The position numbers and the translations under genes are program-made. A stretch of 8,329 bases of DNA from JAAZNV01 sp049297375. GTDB taxonomy: Bacteria > Patescibacteriota > WWE3 > UBA101185 > UBA10185. A model generated the notes under the pieces. That model made no database searches and was not told where the DNA came from. It saw only the letters and a list, made by a program, of their open reading frames with translations. The stretch's first letter is position 1, and the number at the start of each line of letters is the position of its first letter. Below are positions 1 to 4,838 of this stretch, piece after piece. The stretch lies in assembly GCA_049297375.1 (NCBI GenBank), contig JBAQUF010000085.1:1-8329 (forward strand). The letters run 5' to 3'.

Positions 1-95
1 ATTGCCAGTAACTCTACATTTGTGAGGCTATTTAAACCTTTGTATAACAGCTTTTCTCTTGGTTTTTCTTCACTTTGTAAGTCTTTAATCTTCAT
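1..95 (-). CDS. radC: RadC-family (UPF0758) protein, N-terminal fragment cut by window edge
   Basis: Only the first 31 codons are present; the gene continues off the left edge. The translated start (MKIKDLQSEEKPREKLLYKG, then a segment ending VELLA) matches the N-terminal pattern of RadC/UPF0758 proteins: MxIKDLPxxxRPREKLL, a helical stretch, then LSDAELLAILL. In this family the short N-terminal helical domain precedes a JAB/MPN-type metalloprotease-like domain with an HxHPSG-type motif, which would lie outside this window. The cellular role is not settled; the historical DNA-repair assignment is doubtful. The start is supported by AAGGA (103-107, minus sense) 7 nt upstream of ATG. The gene diverges from the XRE-type regulator at 195 across a 99-bp shared control region. 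The family call rests on about 30 residues. Confidence 0.8.
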   Translation of the reverse strand, partial: MKIKDLQSEEKPREKLLYKGLNSLTNVELLA

Positions 96-113
96 ATCAT
101 TTTCCTTGAGTAA

Positions 114-142
114 AATGTAGTTTAGTAACTAATTTATATCAA
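114..142 (-). promoter_or_regulatory. Candidate radC promoter
   Basis: On the minus strand TTGATA (137-142) is followed by a 17-bp spacer and TACATT (114-119), matching 5/6 and 4/6 of the sigma-70 consensus. Transcription would start near 107, just before the Shine-Dalgarno AAGGA, giving a very short leader. The -35 hexamer overlaps the palindrome at 140-151. It was predicted by eye in AT-rich DNA, where chance matches are common. Confidence 0.4.
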
Positions 143-151
143 TACGTATTG
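140..151. promoter_or_regulatory. Perfect 12-bp palindrome CAATACGTATTG, candidate operator
   Basis: CAATACGTATTG equals its own reverse complement. It lies between the divergent radC and XRE-type genes and overlaps the proposed radC -35 hexamer. Small XRE regulators commonly bind dyads next to their own gene and repress it, so this is the best candidate operator for the regulator at 195-485. A second, weaker inverted repeat, ATGGT-N7-ACCAT, lies at 170-186, inside the proposed XRE promoter spacer. The symmetry is seen directly; binding is inference. Confidence 0.45.
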
Positions 152-162
152 TTCTATTTATT

Positions 163-191
163 TTGGAGAATGGTAAAAACGACCATATAAA
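163..191 (+). promoter_or_regulatory. Possible promoter of the XRE regulator, with ATGGT-N7-ACCAT repeat
   Basis: TTGGAG (163-168), a 17-bp spacer and TATAAA (186-191) stand directly before the ATG at 195. If used, the transcript would begin at or next to the start codon. This agrees with the absence of a Shine-Dalgarno within 15 nt of that ATG. The inverted repeat ATGGT-N7-ACCAT (170-186) fills the spacer, where a bound repressor would block polymerase. The -35 match is poor (3/6), and the -10 is unusually close to the start codon. Confidence 0.3.
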
Positions 192-194
192 TAT

Positions 195-485
195 ATGAAG
201 GTGAACTTGGGAAAAAAGATAAAAGATGTTAGAGAAAGAAACAATTTATCTCAAGAAAGATTTGGAAAGAAAATAGGGAAGTCAGGAAAAACAATATCTG
301 CCTATGAAAAAGGAAGGTGTACACCTTCGCTTAAAGTTTTGGATTTAATATCTCAAACTTACGATGTTTCTTTTATGCATCTTAAAGATAGTAGAAGTAG
401 TCAATTGTGGGAAAGAATACAAAATATGAGAAACGCATTAGAAGAGATTGAATCAATGTTACTATCCAATAATGAAAAACTGTAG
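195..485 (+). CDS. Small XRE/Cro-C1 family helix-turn-helix regulator
   Basis: This 96-residue cytoplasmic protein is built mostly of one HTH_3 domain (about residues 5-62). The helix before the turn is LSQERFGKKIG and the recognition helix lies around SGKTISAYEKG, followed by the usual P-S-L-x-x-L-x-x-I segment (TPSLKVLDLIS). The last 30 residues (SSQLWERIQNMRNALEEIES) are predicted helical and amphipathic and may form a dimerising coiled coil. There is no ligand or catalytic domain, so it is probably a simple DNA-binding repressor. Its targets are not known; the palindromes in the upstream 99 bp suggest autoregulation and control of radC. No clear Shine-Dalgarno precedes the ATG. It ends with tandem in-frame stops TAG TGA (483-488), 10 nt from the end of the convergent ribosomal operon. 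The family is clear; the specific role is unknown. Confidence 0.88.
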   Translation: MKVNLGKKIKDVRERNNLSQERFGKKIGKSGKTISAYEKGRCTPSLKVLDLISQTYDVSFMHLKDSRSSQLWERIQNMRNALEEIESMLLSNNEKL

Positions 486-491
486 TGACAG
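475..491 (-). terminator. Weak possible terminator of the ribosomal operon
   Basis: On the minus strand, 4 nt after the rpsI stop codon, CTGT-CACT-ACAG can form a 4-bp stem with a 4-nt loop, followed by TTTTTC (U-run from 475-479). It overlaps the stop codon of the convergent XRE gene. The stem is short for an intrinsic terminator, so it may be weak or fortuitous, but no better hairpin is visible in this junction. Confidence 0.25.
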
Positions 492-495
492 GTAT

Positions 496-1095
496 TTATC
501 TCTTTGAGTACTGAGGTCTTTTTCTTGCTTTGTGTAAGAATGGCTTCTTTCTTTCTACCATTCTTGAGTCTCTAGTTAAAAATCCTTGTTTTCTTAAAGT
601 TTTATCAAATTCTGCATCTAGTTTTGCTAAAGCTTTTGATATACCTAAAACTACTGCATCAAGCTGTGAAGATTTTCCAGATCCAGCTACCTTAATACTA
701 GCTGAGTATTTGGCTTCAGGATGAGAAACTCCTACTGCGTGAAAAGGTCTTACCCATTTTGTTTGTTCAACATCCCCAGAAAAATACTTTTCTACACTTT
801 GTCCATTAACAGTAAAGTCTCCTTTTGCTTCCCACAGAAAAACTCTGGCTTTAGCTTCTTTTCTTCTTCCTGTTCCGGATATAAAACCTTTCTTTAAAGG
901 TTTGTCCTTTTTAAGGGTTTCAAGTTTTGGTTCTTTTGCAATCTCTTCTTTTACTTCCTTCACCTCTTTTGTTACTTTCTTAGTTTCAACAGGAATTTTC
1001 TTTACTTCCGTAACATCTACTTTAACTTTCTTCACAATCTTTTCTTTCTTTTCCTTTGTATTTTTCTTAACTTTTGTTTCCTTTGCTTCTGGCAT
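496..1095 (-). CDS. rpsI: 30S ribosomal protein S9 (uS9) with a ~70-residue Lys/Glu-rich N-terminal extension
   Basis: uS9 is a small-subunit head protein whose C-terminal tail reaches the P-site tRNA. The core occupies about residues 71-199 and has the family signatures: SGTGRRKEAKARVFL at its start, TRDSRMVERKK, and the terminal KARKRPQYSKR, whose last Lys-Arg is the tRNA-contacting end. The core of about 129 residues is the usual full length (E. coli S9 is 130). Residues 1-70 are an added low-complexity segment rich in Lys, Glu and Val, without predicted fold. The frame is continuous through it from the only ATG that directly follows rplM, so it appears to be translated. The start lies 1 nt after the rplM stop (TAA-T-ATG) with no Shine-Dalgarno, which suggests translational coupling. 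It is the last gene of the operon. Confidence 0.95.
   Translation of the reverse strand: MPEAKETKVKKNTKEKKEKIVKKVKVDVTEVKKIPVETKKVTKEVKEVKEEIAKEPKLETLKKDKPLKKGFISGTGRRKEAKARVFLWEAKGDFTVNGQSVEKYFSGDVEQTKWVRPFHAVGVSHPEAKYSASIKVAGSGKSSQLDAVVLGISKALAKLDAEFDKTLRKQGFLTRDSRMVERKKPFLHKARKRPQYSKR
1034..1053. repeat. 20-nt exact repeat, copy 1 (in rpsI)
   Basis: The 20 bases 1034-1053, inside the Lys/Glu-rich 5' part of rpsI, are identical to 1588-1607 in the Lys/Glu-rich 3' part of rplQ. In both genes the repeat lies within codons for the peptide KEKKEKIVK. Low-complexity Lys/Glu coding makes partial matches likely, but an exact 20-mer with the same reading frame may reflect a copied segment. Confidence 0.6.
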
Positions 1096-1096
1096 A

Positions 1097-1528
1097 TTAC
1101 TTGGTTAATTGTGCTTGGTGAGGGTGTTTATCACCTGCATAAATATATAAATTGGCCATTCTTTGTTTTCTCATTTTGTTTTTTGGAAGCATACCAGAAA
1201 CTGCTTTTTTTAATACTTCTGTTGGTTTTCTTCCAATAAGATTACTTAAGGTTTCTGTTCTTAATCCATGTGGAAATCCTGTGTAATGGATATAAAGCTT
1301 ATCGGTCATTTTCTTTCCTGTAACCTTGATTTTTTCTGCGTTGATAACAACAACTTTATCTCCCCAGTTTTGGTTTAATGCATATTCTGCTTTATCCTTT
1401 CCAACAAGTATTACAGAAATCTTAGTAGCAAGCTTTCCTAAGGTTTCACCATTAGCATCTATTAAATGCCAGTTATCTTTTTTATCTTTGGTGCTAAGCA
1501 CTGTTGTTTTATTTGGTGTTCTTTTCAT
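1097..1528 (-). CDS. rplM: 50S ribosomal protein L13 (uL13)
   Basis: uL13 is an early-assembly protein of the large subunit that binds 23S rRNA. The 143-residue product has the normal family length (E. coli 142) and signatures in order: WHLIDANGETLGKLAT near residue 20, GKDKAEYAL, GDKVVVINAEKIKVTGKK, HYTGFPHGLR, the KAVSGMLPKNKMR segment, and the C-terminal LYIYAGDKHPHQAQ. The start at 1528 lies inside the 3' end of rplQ, giving a 20-nt overlap in a different frame; the rplQ reading into this region is its Lys-rich tail. Only a weak purine run precedes the ATG. rplM and rpsI form the conserved L13-S9 pair, here joined directly to the alpha operon without truA between. Confidence 0.96.
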   Translation of the reverse strand: MKRTPNKTTVLSTKDKKDNWHLIDANGETLGKLATKISVILVGKDKAEYALNQNWGDKVVVINAEKIKVTGKKMTDKLYIHYTGFPHGLRTETLSNLIGRKPTEVLKKAVSGMLPKNKMRKQRMANLYIYAGDKHPHQAQLTK

Positions 1529-2012
1529 CTTTCTTTACTTCTTTCTTCTTAATAGGTTTTGCTTTTTCTTTTATCTTTTCTTCTTTAACAATCTTTTCTT
1601 TCTTTTCTTTAATTTTTTCCTTGTCTTTATTAACTGATTCAACAAATTCTATTCTGGCTAGAAGGGAGTTGTCTCCACTTCTATTTCCGGTCTTAATTAT
1701 TCTTGTGTATCCACCAGATCTATTGGCAAATTTAGGAGCAATATCTTCAAATACTTTTCTTATTGCTTCTTCAGATCTAATGTGTTTTCTCATAAGTTTT
1801 ACTGCATTGAACTTAACAATCTTATCTCCTGATTTATTAGCTCTTATTGCTTTGGTTACTAGTTTTTCTACGTGTGGCTTAATAACCTTTGCTTTTGCTA
1901 GAGTTGTATTTATCTTTCCTTGTTCAATTAACTGAGCTGATAGATTAGCAATTAAAGCCTTTCTTTGATCTTTGTTTCTTCCTAATGTTTTTTTAACAAC
2001 TCTATGTCTCAT
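1509..2012 (-). CDS. rplQ: 50S ribosomal protein L17 (bL17) with a ~40-residue charged C-terminal tail
   Basis: bL17 is a bacterial large-subunit protein near the exit-tunnel side. Residues 1-127 are the standard core: MRHR at the start, LGRNKDQRKALIANL, INTTLAKAK, and the diagnostic FANRSGGYTRIIKTGNRSGDN block around residues 95-115, ending at IEFVES. Residues 128-167 are an extra tail almost wholly Lys, Glu, Asp and Ile (for example KEKIKEKKEKIVKEEKIKEK). Related species often end near residue 120-130. AAGGA lies 7 nt before the ATG, and the start follows the rpoA stop by 17 nt. The tail overlaps the first 20 nt of rplM, so loss of the tail would leave rplM intact. The tail shares a 20-nt exact repeat with rpsI. 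Confidence 0.95.
   Translation of the reverse strand: MRHRVVKKTLGRNKDQRKALIANLSAQLIEQGKINTTLAKAKVIKPHVEKLVTKAIRANKSGDKIVKFNAVKLMRKHIRSEEAIRKVFEDIAPKFANRSGGYTRIIKTGNRSGDNSLLARIEFVESVNKDKEKIKEKKEKIVKEEKIKEKAKPIKKKEVKKDEKNTK
1588..1607. repeat. 20-nt exact repeat, copy 2 (in rplQ)
   Basis: This is identical to 1034-1053 in rpsI. It encodes part of KEKKEKIVK in the C-terminal tail of bL17, whereas the other copy encodes the same peptide in the N-terminal extension of uS9. Confidence 0.6.
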
Positions 2013-2029
2013 ACCAAATCCTTAATAAA

Positions 2030-2950
2030 TTACTTCCTAAACCCTTCCTTGGCTAATAGTTCTTTTATTTCATCTAAAGATTTTTCACCAATGTTTTTAA
2101 TATCTTCTAAATCTTCATCTGTTTTTTTAGCTAACTCGTGAAGAGTGTTTATTTTGCTCTTTTTTAATGCATTAATAGTTCTTGTTTGGAGTGGAAGTTC
2201 TTCTACAGAAACATCTTCTGTTGACTTTGTTTCTCTTGTTCTTTCTTCTTTCTTTTCTTCTGCCATTCCTTCTTTCCATTCTTCAAAGGCAACATAATAG
2301 TCTTTTAAGACCTTTGCTGAATCTATTAAAGCTTGCTTTGGAGAAATACTTCCATCTGTTTCTATTGTGAATATTATTTTATCTAAGTCTGTTCTTCCAC
2401 CAAATCTTGTTGGTTCTACTTCATAGTTGGCTGATAGAATAGGGGAGAATAAGGCATCTAGTACTATAACCCCAAGTTTGGGCGTTTGTCTTTCTTCCAT
2501 TGGAGAATACCCAACTCCTGGTTCAATAGTTATCTCTGCTTCGAACTTTGATTTTGCATCAGCAAGTGTTGCAATATGTTGATCTTTATTCATTATTTCA
2601 ACATCTGATGAAGTTTCAATATCCTTTGCAGTTACTTTTCCAGGTCCTTTTTTATCTATTGTAACTATTACTGGACCATCTGAATGGTTCTTAAATCTAA
2701 TTTTCTTAAGATTTAATGTTAATTCAACAACATCTTCTTTTACCCCTGGTATTGTTGTGAATTGATGGTTAGCACCGTTTATTTTAACTTGGGTTGCAGC
2801 TGCTCCTTTAATTGAAGTCATAAGAACTCTTCTTAGAGCATTTGCAAGTGTGTACCCAAAACCAGTTGGTAATGGTTCAAATGAATAAACTCCAGTATTT
2901 TTTTCTTCTTTTACTGTACTTATCTTTAAATTTTCTTTAGTTAGTTCCAT
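2030..2950 (-). CDS. rpoA: DNA-directed RNA polymerase alpha subunit
   Basis: The 306-residue alpha subunit dimerises to seed RNA polymerase assembly and contacts promoter DNA and activators through its C-terminal domain. The N-terminal domain (about 1-230) shows EPLPTGFGYTLANALRR with the conserved TLANALRRVLMTS helix, the PGVKEDV segment near residue 68, and EPTRFGGRTDLDKI near residue 180. A Lys/Glu-rich linker (about 225-250) leads to the C-terminal domain. There LQTRTINALKK aligns with the E. coli LTVRSANCLK helix, preserving the DNA-contacting Arg (here R257) and Asn (N260), and is followed by DIKNIGEKSLDEIKELL. The length is close to typical (E. coli 329). It has the strongest Shine-Dalgarno of the operon and starts 18 nt after rpsD. 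Confidence 0.98.
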   Translation of the reverse strand: MELTKENLKISTVKEEKNTGVYSFEPLPTGFGYTLANALRRVLMTSIKGAAATQVKINGANHQFTTIPGVKEDVVELTLNLKKIRFKNHSDGPVIVTIDKKGPGKVTAKDIETSSDVEIMNKDQHIATLADAKSKFEAEITIEPGVGYSPMEERQTPKLGVIVLDALFSPILSANYEVEPTRFGGRTDLDKIIFTIETDGSISPKQALIDSAKVLKDYYVAFEEWKEGMAEEKKEERTRETKSTEDVSVEELPLQTRTINALKKSKINTLHELAKKTDEDLEDIKNIGEKSLDEIKELLAKEGFRK

Positions 2951-2955
2951 AAATT

Positions 2956-2963
2956 CCTCCTTT
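2956..2963 (-). promoter_or_regulatory. Strong Shine-Dalgarno of rpoA
   Basis: AAAGGAGG stands 5 nt before the rpoA ATG on the minus strand. It is a full-length complement to the 16S rRNA tail, far stronger than the sites of most neighbours. It suggests that rpoA is translated independently of upstream coupling. Confidence 0.85.
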
Positions 2964-2968
2964 TAAAA

Positions 2969-3571
2969 TTACCTTGAATAAGATTCAATAATTGATTGTA
3001 TGTCTACTCTTTCTTGAAGATCGTCTTCAACTGGGAATCTGACAAACTTCACAGACTTTTCTTTAAGGTTTGCCTCTAACCAATCTGGCATCACAAAACC
3101 TTCTCTTAAATGAATCTTTTCAAAAGCTACGGGTTTGATTATATCACCTACTTTAATTTGCATAGATGGTATTGTTGCTTTCTTATCATTTACAGAAAAT
3201 AGTCCTCTTCTAACGTTTTGTCTTGCTTGTGCTCTAGATACTGCAAAACCGCTTCTATAAACCAAGTTATCAAGTCTTGATTCAAGCTTTTGAATAAGGA
3301 TAGTTCCAGATACACCCTTAGTTTTTAAAGCTTCTCTAACATAGTTTCTAAACTGTCTTTCTAAGACTCCATATATTCTTTTAGCTTTTTGTTTTTCTCT
3401 AAGCTGTCTTCCATATTCTGATAATGGTTTTCTGCTTAAGCCATGTTGTCCTGGTGCTTGAGGTCTTTTTTCAAAAGAACACTTTTCACTTTCACATCTT
3501 TTACCCTTTAGATAAAGTTTTGCCCCTTCTCTTCTGCATAACCTGCACTTTGCATCAATATAGCGTGCCAT
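2969..3571 (-). CDS. rpsD: 30S ribosomal protein S4 (uS4), zinc-finger form
   Basis: uS4 is a primary 16S rRNA binding protein that nucleates small-subunit assembly. The product from ATG at 3571 is 200 residues (MARYIDAKCRLCRREGAKLY at its start), the usual length. Cys9, Cys12, Cys26 and Cys31 match the spacing of the zinc-binding form seen in Thermus S4. PQAPGQHG and SRKPLSEYGRQLREKQKAK follow, and the S4 RNA-binding domain lies around RLDNLVYRSGFAVSRAQARQ. An in-frame ATG at 3607 would add 12 residues and overlap rpsK by 35 nt. I rejected it because family alignment, the AGGAG at 3583-3587 and the TAA-T-ATG junction with rpsK all favour 3571. In E. coli S4 represses the alpha operon; no equivalent leader is evident here. 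Confidence 0.97.
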   Translation of the reverse strand: MARYIDAKCRLCRREGAKLYLKGKRCESEKCSFEKRPQAPGQHGLSRKPLSEYGRQLREKQKAKRIYGVLERQFRNYVREALKTKGVSGTILIQKLESRLDNLVYRSGFAVSRAQARQNVRRGLFSVNDKKATIPSMQIKVGDIIKPVAFEKIHLREGFVMPDWLEANLKEKSVKFVRFPVEDDLQERVDIQSIIESYSR

Positions 3572-3572
3572 A

Positions 3573-3947
3573 TTAAATTCTTCTCCTATTCTTTGGCCTG
3601 CATCCATTGTGTGGAATAGGGGTCTGATCAGAAATTGATACTATATTTAAACCTGCACTTTTAAGAGCTTTTATAGAAGATATTCTTCCGAATCCTGGTC
3701 CTTTAACAAATACTGCCACTTCTCTAATGCCTGCAGCATATGCTAAGGCTCCTGACTGTTCAGCTGCTTTTGTTGCAGCATAAGGAGTAGATTTTCTTGA
3801 ACCTTTAAATCCAGATTTTCCAGAGCTTCCTGTGAATAAAGCATTACCTTTATCATCAGTAATAGTGATAATGGTATTGTTCATACCTGCAGTTATAAAT
3901 GCTTTTCCACTTGGTGTTATTATTTTTTCTTTCTTTTTCTTTGCCAT
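3573..3947 (-). CDS. rpsK: 30S ribosomal protein S11 (uS11)
   Basis: uS11 sits on the platform of the small subunit and contacts the 3' region of 16S rRNA near the mRNA exit. The 124-residue product matches family length (E. coli 129). It shows a Lys-rich start (MAKKKKEKI), the FITAGMNNTIITITD strand, GSSGKSGFKGSRKSTPYAA, the VKGPGFGR loop and the invariant C-terminal PIPHNGCRPKNRRRI. It starts 1 nt after the rpsM stop (TAA-T-ATG), with only a weak AAGAAA upstream, so it probably depends on ribosomes finishing rpsM. It is followed by rpsD across an identical junction. Confidence 0.97.
   Translation of the reverse strand: MAKKKKEKIITPSGKAFITAGMNNTIITITDDKGNALFTGSSGKSGFKGSRKSTPYAATKAAEQSGALAYAAGIREVAVFVKGPGFGRISSIKALKSAGLNIVSISDQTPIPHNGCRPKNRRRI
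3583..3587 (-). promoter_or_regulatory. Shine-Dalgarno deciding the rpsD start
   Basis: AGGAG (minus sense) lies inside the end of rpsK, about 11 nt before ATG at 3571 and downstream of the alternative ATG at 3607. It can therefore serve only the shorter, 200-residue S4. Confidence 0.75.
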
Positions 3948-3948
3948 A

Positions 3949-4335
3949 TTATTTCTTAGCTAGTTTCTTTTTCATGCCCCCTACAGTTTTTCTTTTACCT
4001 TTTTTTGTTCTAGCATTTGTTCTTGTTCTTTGTCCTCTGGTTGGAAGACCTAGGTAATGTCTTAATCCTCTGTAGCTTTTGATCTCTTTTAATCTTCTAA
4101 TGTTTGCAGCAATTACTCTTCTTAACTCTCCTTCTATTTGAATACCCAATGAAGATATTATGCTATTTATTGATGCTATTTCTGCTTCTGTTAAGTCTTT
4201 TGCTCTTGTATCAGGATTTATCTTTGCTTCTGCAAGTATTTTTCTTGATGTAGAAACACCAATACCCTCAATGTATGTGAGGGCTATTTCTACTCTTTTT
4301 TCATTTGGTATGTCTACACCTTTAATACGAGGCAT
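3949..4335 (-). CDS. rpsM: 30S ribosomal protein S13 (uS13)
   Basis: uS13 lies in the small-subunit head, forms inter-subunit bridges and contacts P-site tRNA through its basic tail. The product is 128 residues. It starts MPRIKGVDIPNEKRVEIALT and has the helix-turn-helix-like IEGIGVSTSRKIL, YRGLRHYLGLPTRGQRTRTN around residues 88-107, and a Lys-rich end (GGMKKKLAKK). AAGGA is embedded in the last codons of rpmJ, and the ATG follows the rpmJ stop by 2 nt. Family identity is unambiguous. Confidence 0.97.
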   Translation of the reverse strand: MPRIKGVDIPNEKRVEIALTYIEGIGVSTSRKILAEAKINPDTRAKDLTEAEIASINSIISSLGIQIEGELRRVIAANIRRLKEIKSYRGLRHYLGLPTRGQRTRTNARTKKGKRKTVGGMKKKLAKK

Positions 4336-4337
4336 AT

Positions 4338-4454
4338 TTATCCTTGTCTTTGTTTGTGTTTAGGGTTTCTTTTACAAATAACCCTAACTACACCCTTTCT
4401 TCTTATTACTTTGCATTCTCTGCAAATTGGCTTTACTGACGATCTAACTTTCAT
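4338..4454 (-). CDS. rpmJ: 50S ribosomal protein L36 (bL36), zinc-ribbon form
   Basis: This short gene encodes 38 residues beginning MKVRSSVKPICRECKVIRRK and ending NPKHKQRQG. It is the canonical bacterial L36, a tiny zinc-binding protein stabilising 23S rRNA structure near the L7/L12 stalk base. Cys11, Cys14, Cys27 and His33 are the C-C-C-H zinc ligands. The order infA-rpmJ-rpsM is the conserved one. It starts 28 nt after the infA stop, with AAGGA 10 nt before the ATG. The coding region contains an 8-bp-arm inverted repeat (4360-4387). Confidence 0.97.
   Translation of the reverse strand: MKVRSSVKPICRECKVIRRKGVVRVICKRNPKHKQRQG
4360..4387 (-). repeat. Inverted repeat (possible mRNA hairpin) inside rpmJ upstream of rpsM
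   Basis: TTAGGGTT and AACCCTAA form perfect 8-bp arms separated by 12 nt. In the operon mRNA this would be a stem-loop ending about 24 nt before the rpsM start codon. Alpha-operon translation in other bacteria is controlled around the rpsM start, so the location is suggestive. The codons are ordinary for L36, however, and the hairpin may be incidental. Confidence 0.35.
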
Positions 4455-4482
4455 ACTTGAAAGATCCTTCTTTCATATTTAA

Positions 4483-4701
4483 TTATTTTAAACGGAAAGT
4501 AATTCTACCTCTAGTGAGATCGTGAGGTGAGAATTCAACTCTCACTTTATCTCCCACTAAAACCCTAATGTGTTGTTTTCTCATTTTTCCCGATATCATA
4601 GCCAAAGCTGTTGTTTCATCATCAAAAATTATCTTAAACATTCCACTCATGAGGGTCTCAATTACTTTTCCATCTTTTTGTATTACTTCTTTTGTACTCA
4701 T
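4483..4701 (-). CDS. infA: Translation initiation factor IF-1
   Basis: IF-1 is a single OB-fold protein that binds the ribosomal A site during initiation together with IF-2 and IF-3. The product has 72 residues, exactly the usual bacterial length. It carries the family core GKMRKQHIRVLVGDKVRVE (about residues 38-56) and the ending SPHDLTRGRITFRLK. An unusual Gly-to-Ser-type change near residue 19 (TLMSGMFKI) replaces the common ALPNAMF/TLPNTMF form. It is the first gene of the ribosomal operon. No Shine-Dalgarno is present: the bases immediately before the ATG form a 12-bp palindrome, and the predicted transcript start is only about 12-14 nt upstream. Confidence 0.97.
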   Translation of the reverse strand: MSTKEVIQKDGKVIETLMSGMFKIIFDDETTALAMISGKMRKQHIRVLVGDKVRVEFSPHDLTRGRITFRLK

Positions 4702-4712
4702 CGTTTAAACGA
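4701..4712. promoter_or_regulatory. Perfect 12-bp palindrome at the infA start codon
   Basis: TCGTTTAAACGA (its own reverse complement) ends on the A of the infA ATG in minus sense and occupies the place of a Shine-Dalgarno. With the promoter at 4721-4749 the leader would be little more than this palindrome. As RNA it could fold into a 4-bp stem with a UUAA loop at the extreme 5' end, or two mRNAs could pair. As DNA it could be an operator. Function is inference. Confidence 0.5.
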
Positions 4713-4720
4713 CGCGCTTG

Positions 4721-4749
4721 ATTGTATCAGAGCAAATAAACTAGGTCAA
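4721..4749 (-). promoter_or_regulatory. Promoter of the infA-rpsI ribosomal operon
   Basis: On the minus strand TTGACC (4744-4749), a 17-bp spacer and TACAAT (4721-4726) each match 5/6 of the sigma-70 consensus. TG at the -15 position makes an extended -10 (TGATACAAT). Transcription should start around 4713-4715, 12-14 nt before the infA ATG. The unknown gene's promoter shares the octamer-like GATACAATC around its -10. This is the strongest promoter in the window, as expected for ribosomal genes. Confidence 0.75.
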
Positions 4750-4763
4750 CAAGCTTTGACCTA
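4742..4763. promoter_or_regulatory. 22-bp inverted repeat covering the infA -35 element
   Basis: TAGGTCAA-N6-TTGACCTA is a perfect dyad with 8-bp arms. The -35 hexamer TTGACC of the infA promoter is formed by one arm; the other arm places an identical hexamer on the plus strand, for which I find no good -10. Perfect 8-bp symmetry over a -35 element is typical of a repressor or activator site, but no cognate regulator is identified. Confidence 0.5.
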
Positions 4764-4799
4764 TGGATCATATGTTATCAAACATTATTGAAAAAGCAA

Positions 4800-4838
4800 T
4801 AAAAAAGATCCTCTCCGTAGTTTTATTTGGAGAGGATT
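4800..4838 (-). terminator. Rho-independent terminator of the unknown gene
   Basis: In minus-strand sense a 9-bp perfect stem (ATCCTCTCC with GGAGAGGAT, arms at 4829-4837 and 4808-4816) encloses a 12-nt loop. It is followed directly by CTTTTTTATT. It lies 28 nt past the stop codon of the 4866-5420 gene and upstream of the infA promoter. It thus insulates the ribosomal operon from that gene. Confidence 0.85.

Noticed and set aside
902..1108. Plus-strand open frames rich in Phe and Ser at 902-1108 and 1504-1935
   Set aside because: They are antisense readings of the Lys/Glu-rich codons of rpsI and rplQ (AAA/GAA become TTT/TTC), with no initiation signals or family resemblance.
3572..3607. An upstream in-frame ATG that would extend S4 by 12 residues
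   Set aside because: It overlaps rpsK by 35 nt and does not fit the family N-terminus (MARYxxxxCRLCRR). The Shine-Dalgarno at 3583-3587 serves only the ATG at 3571.
4360..4387. TTAGGG-like sequence resembling a telomere repeat
   Set aside because: It is a single occurrence within rpmJ codons, not a tandem array; it is noted only as an inverted repeat.
4756..4784. A divergent plus-strand promoter from the second TTGACC of the dyad
   Set aside because: No acceptable -10 hexamer lies 16-18 bp downstream, and there is no plus-strand gene to transcribe.
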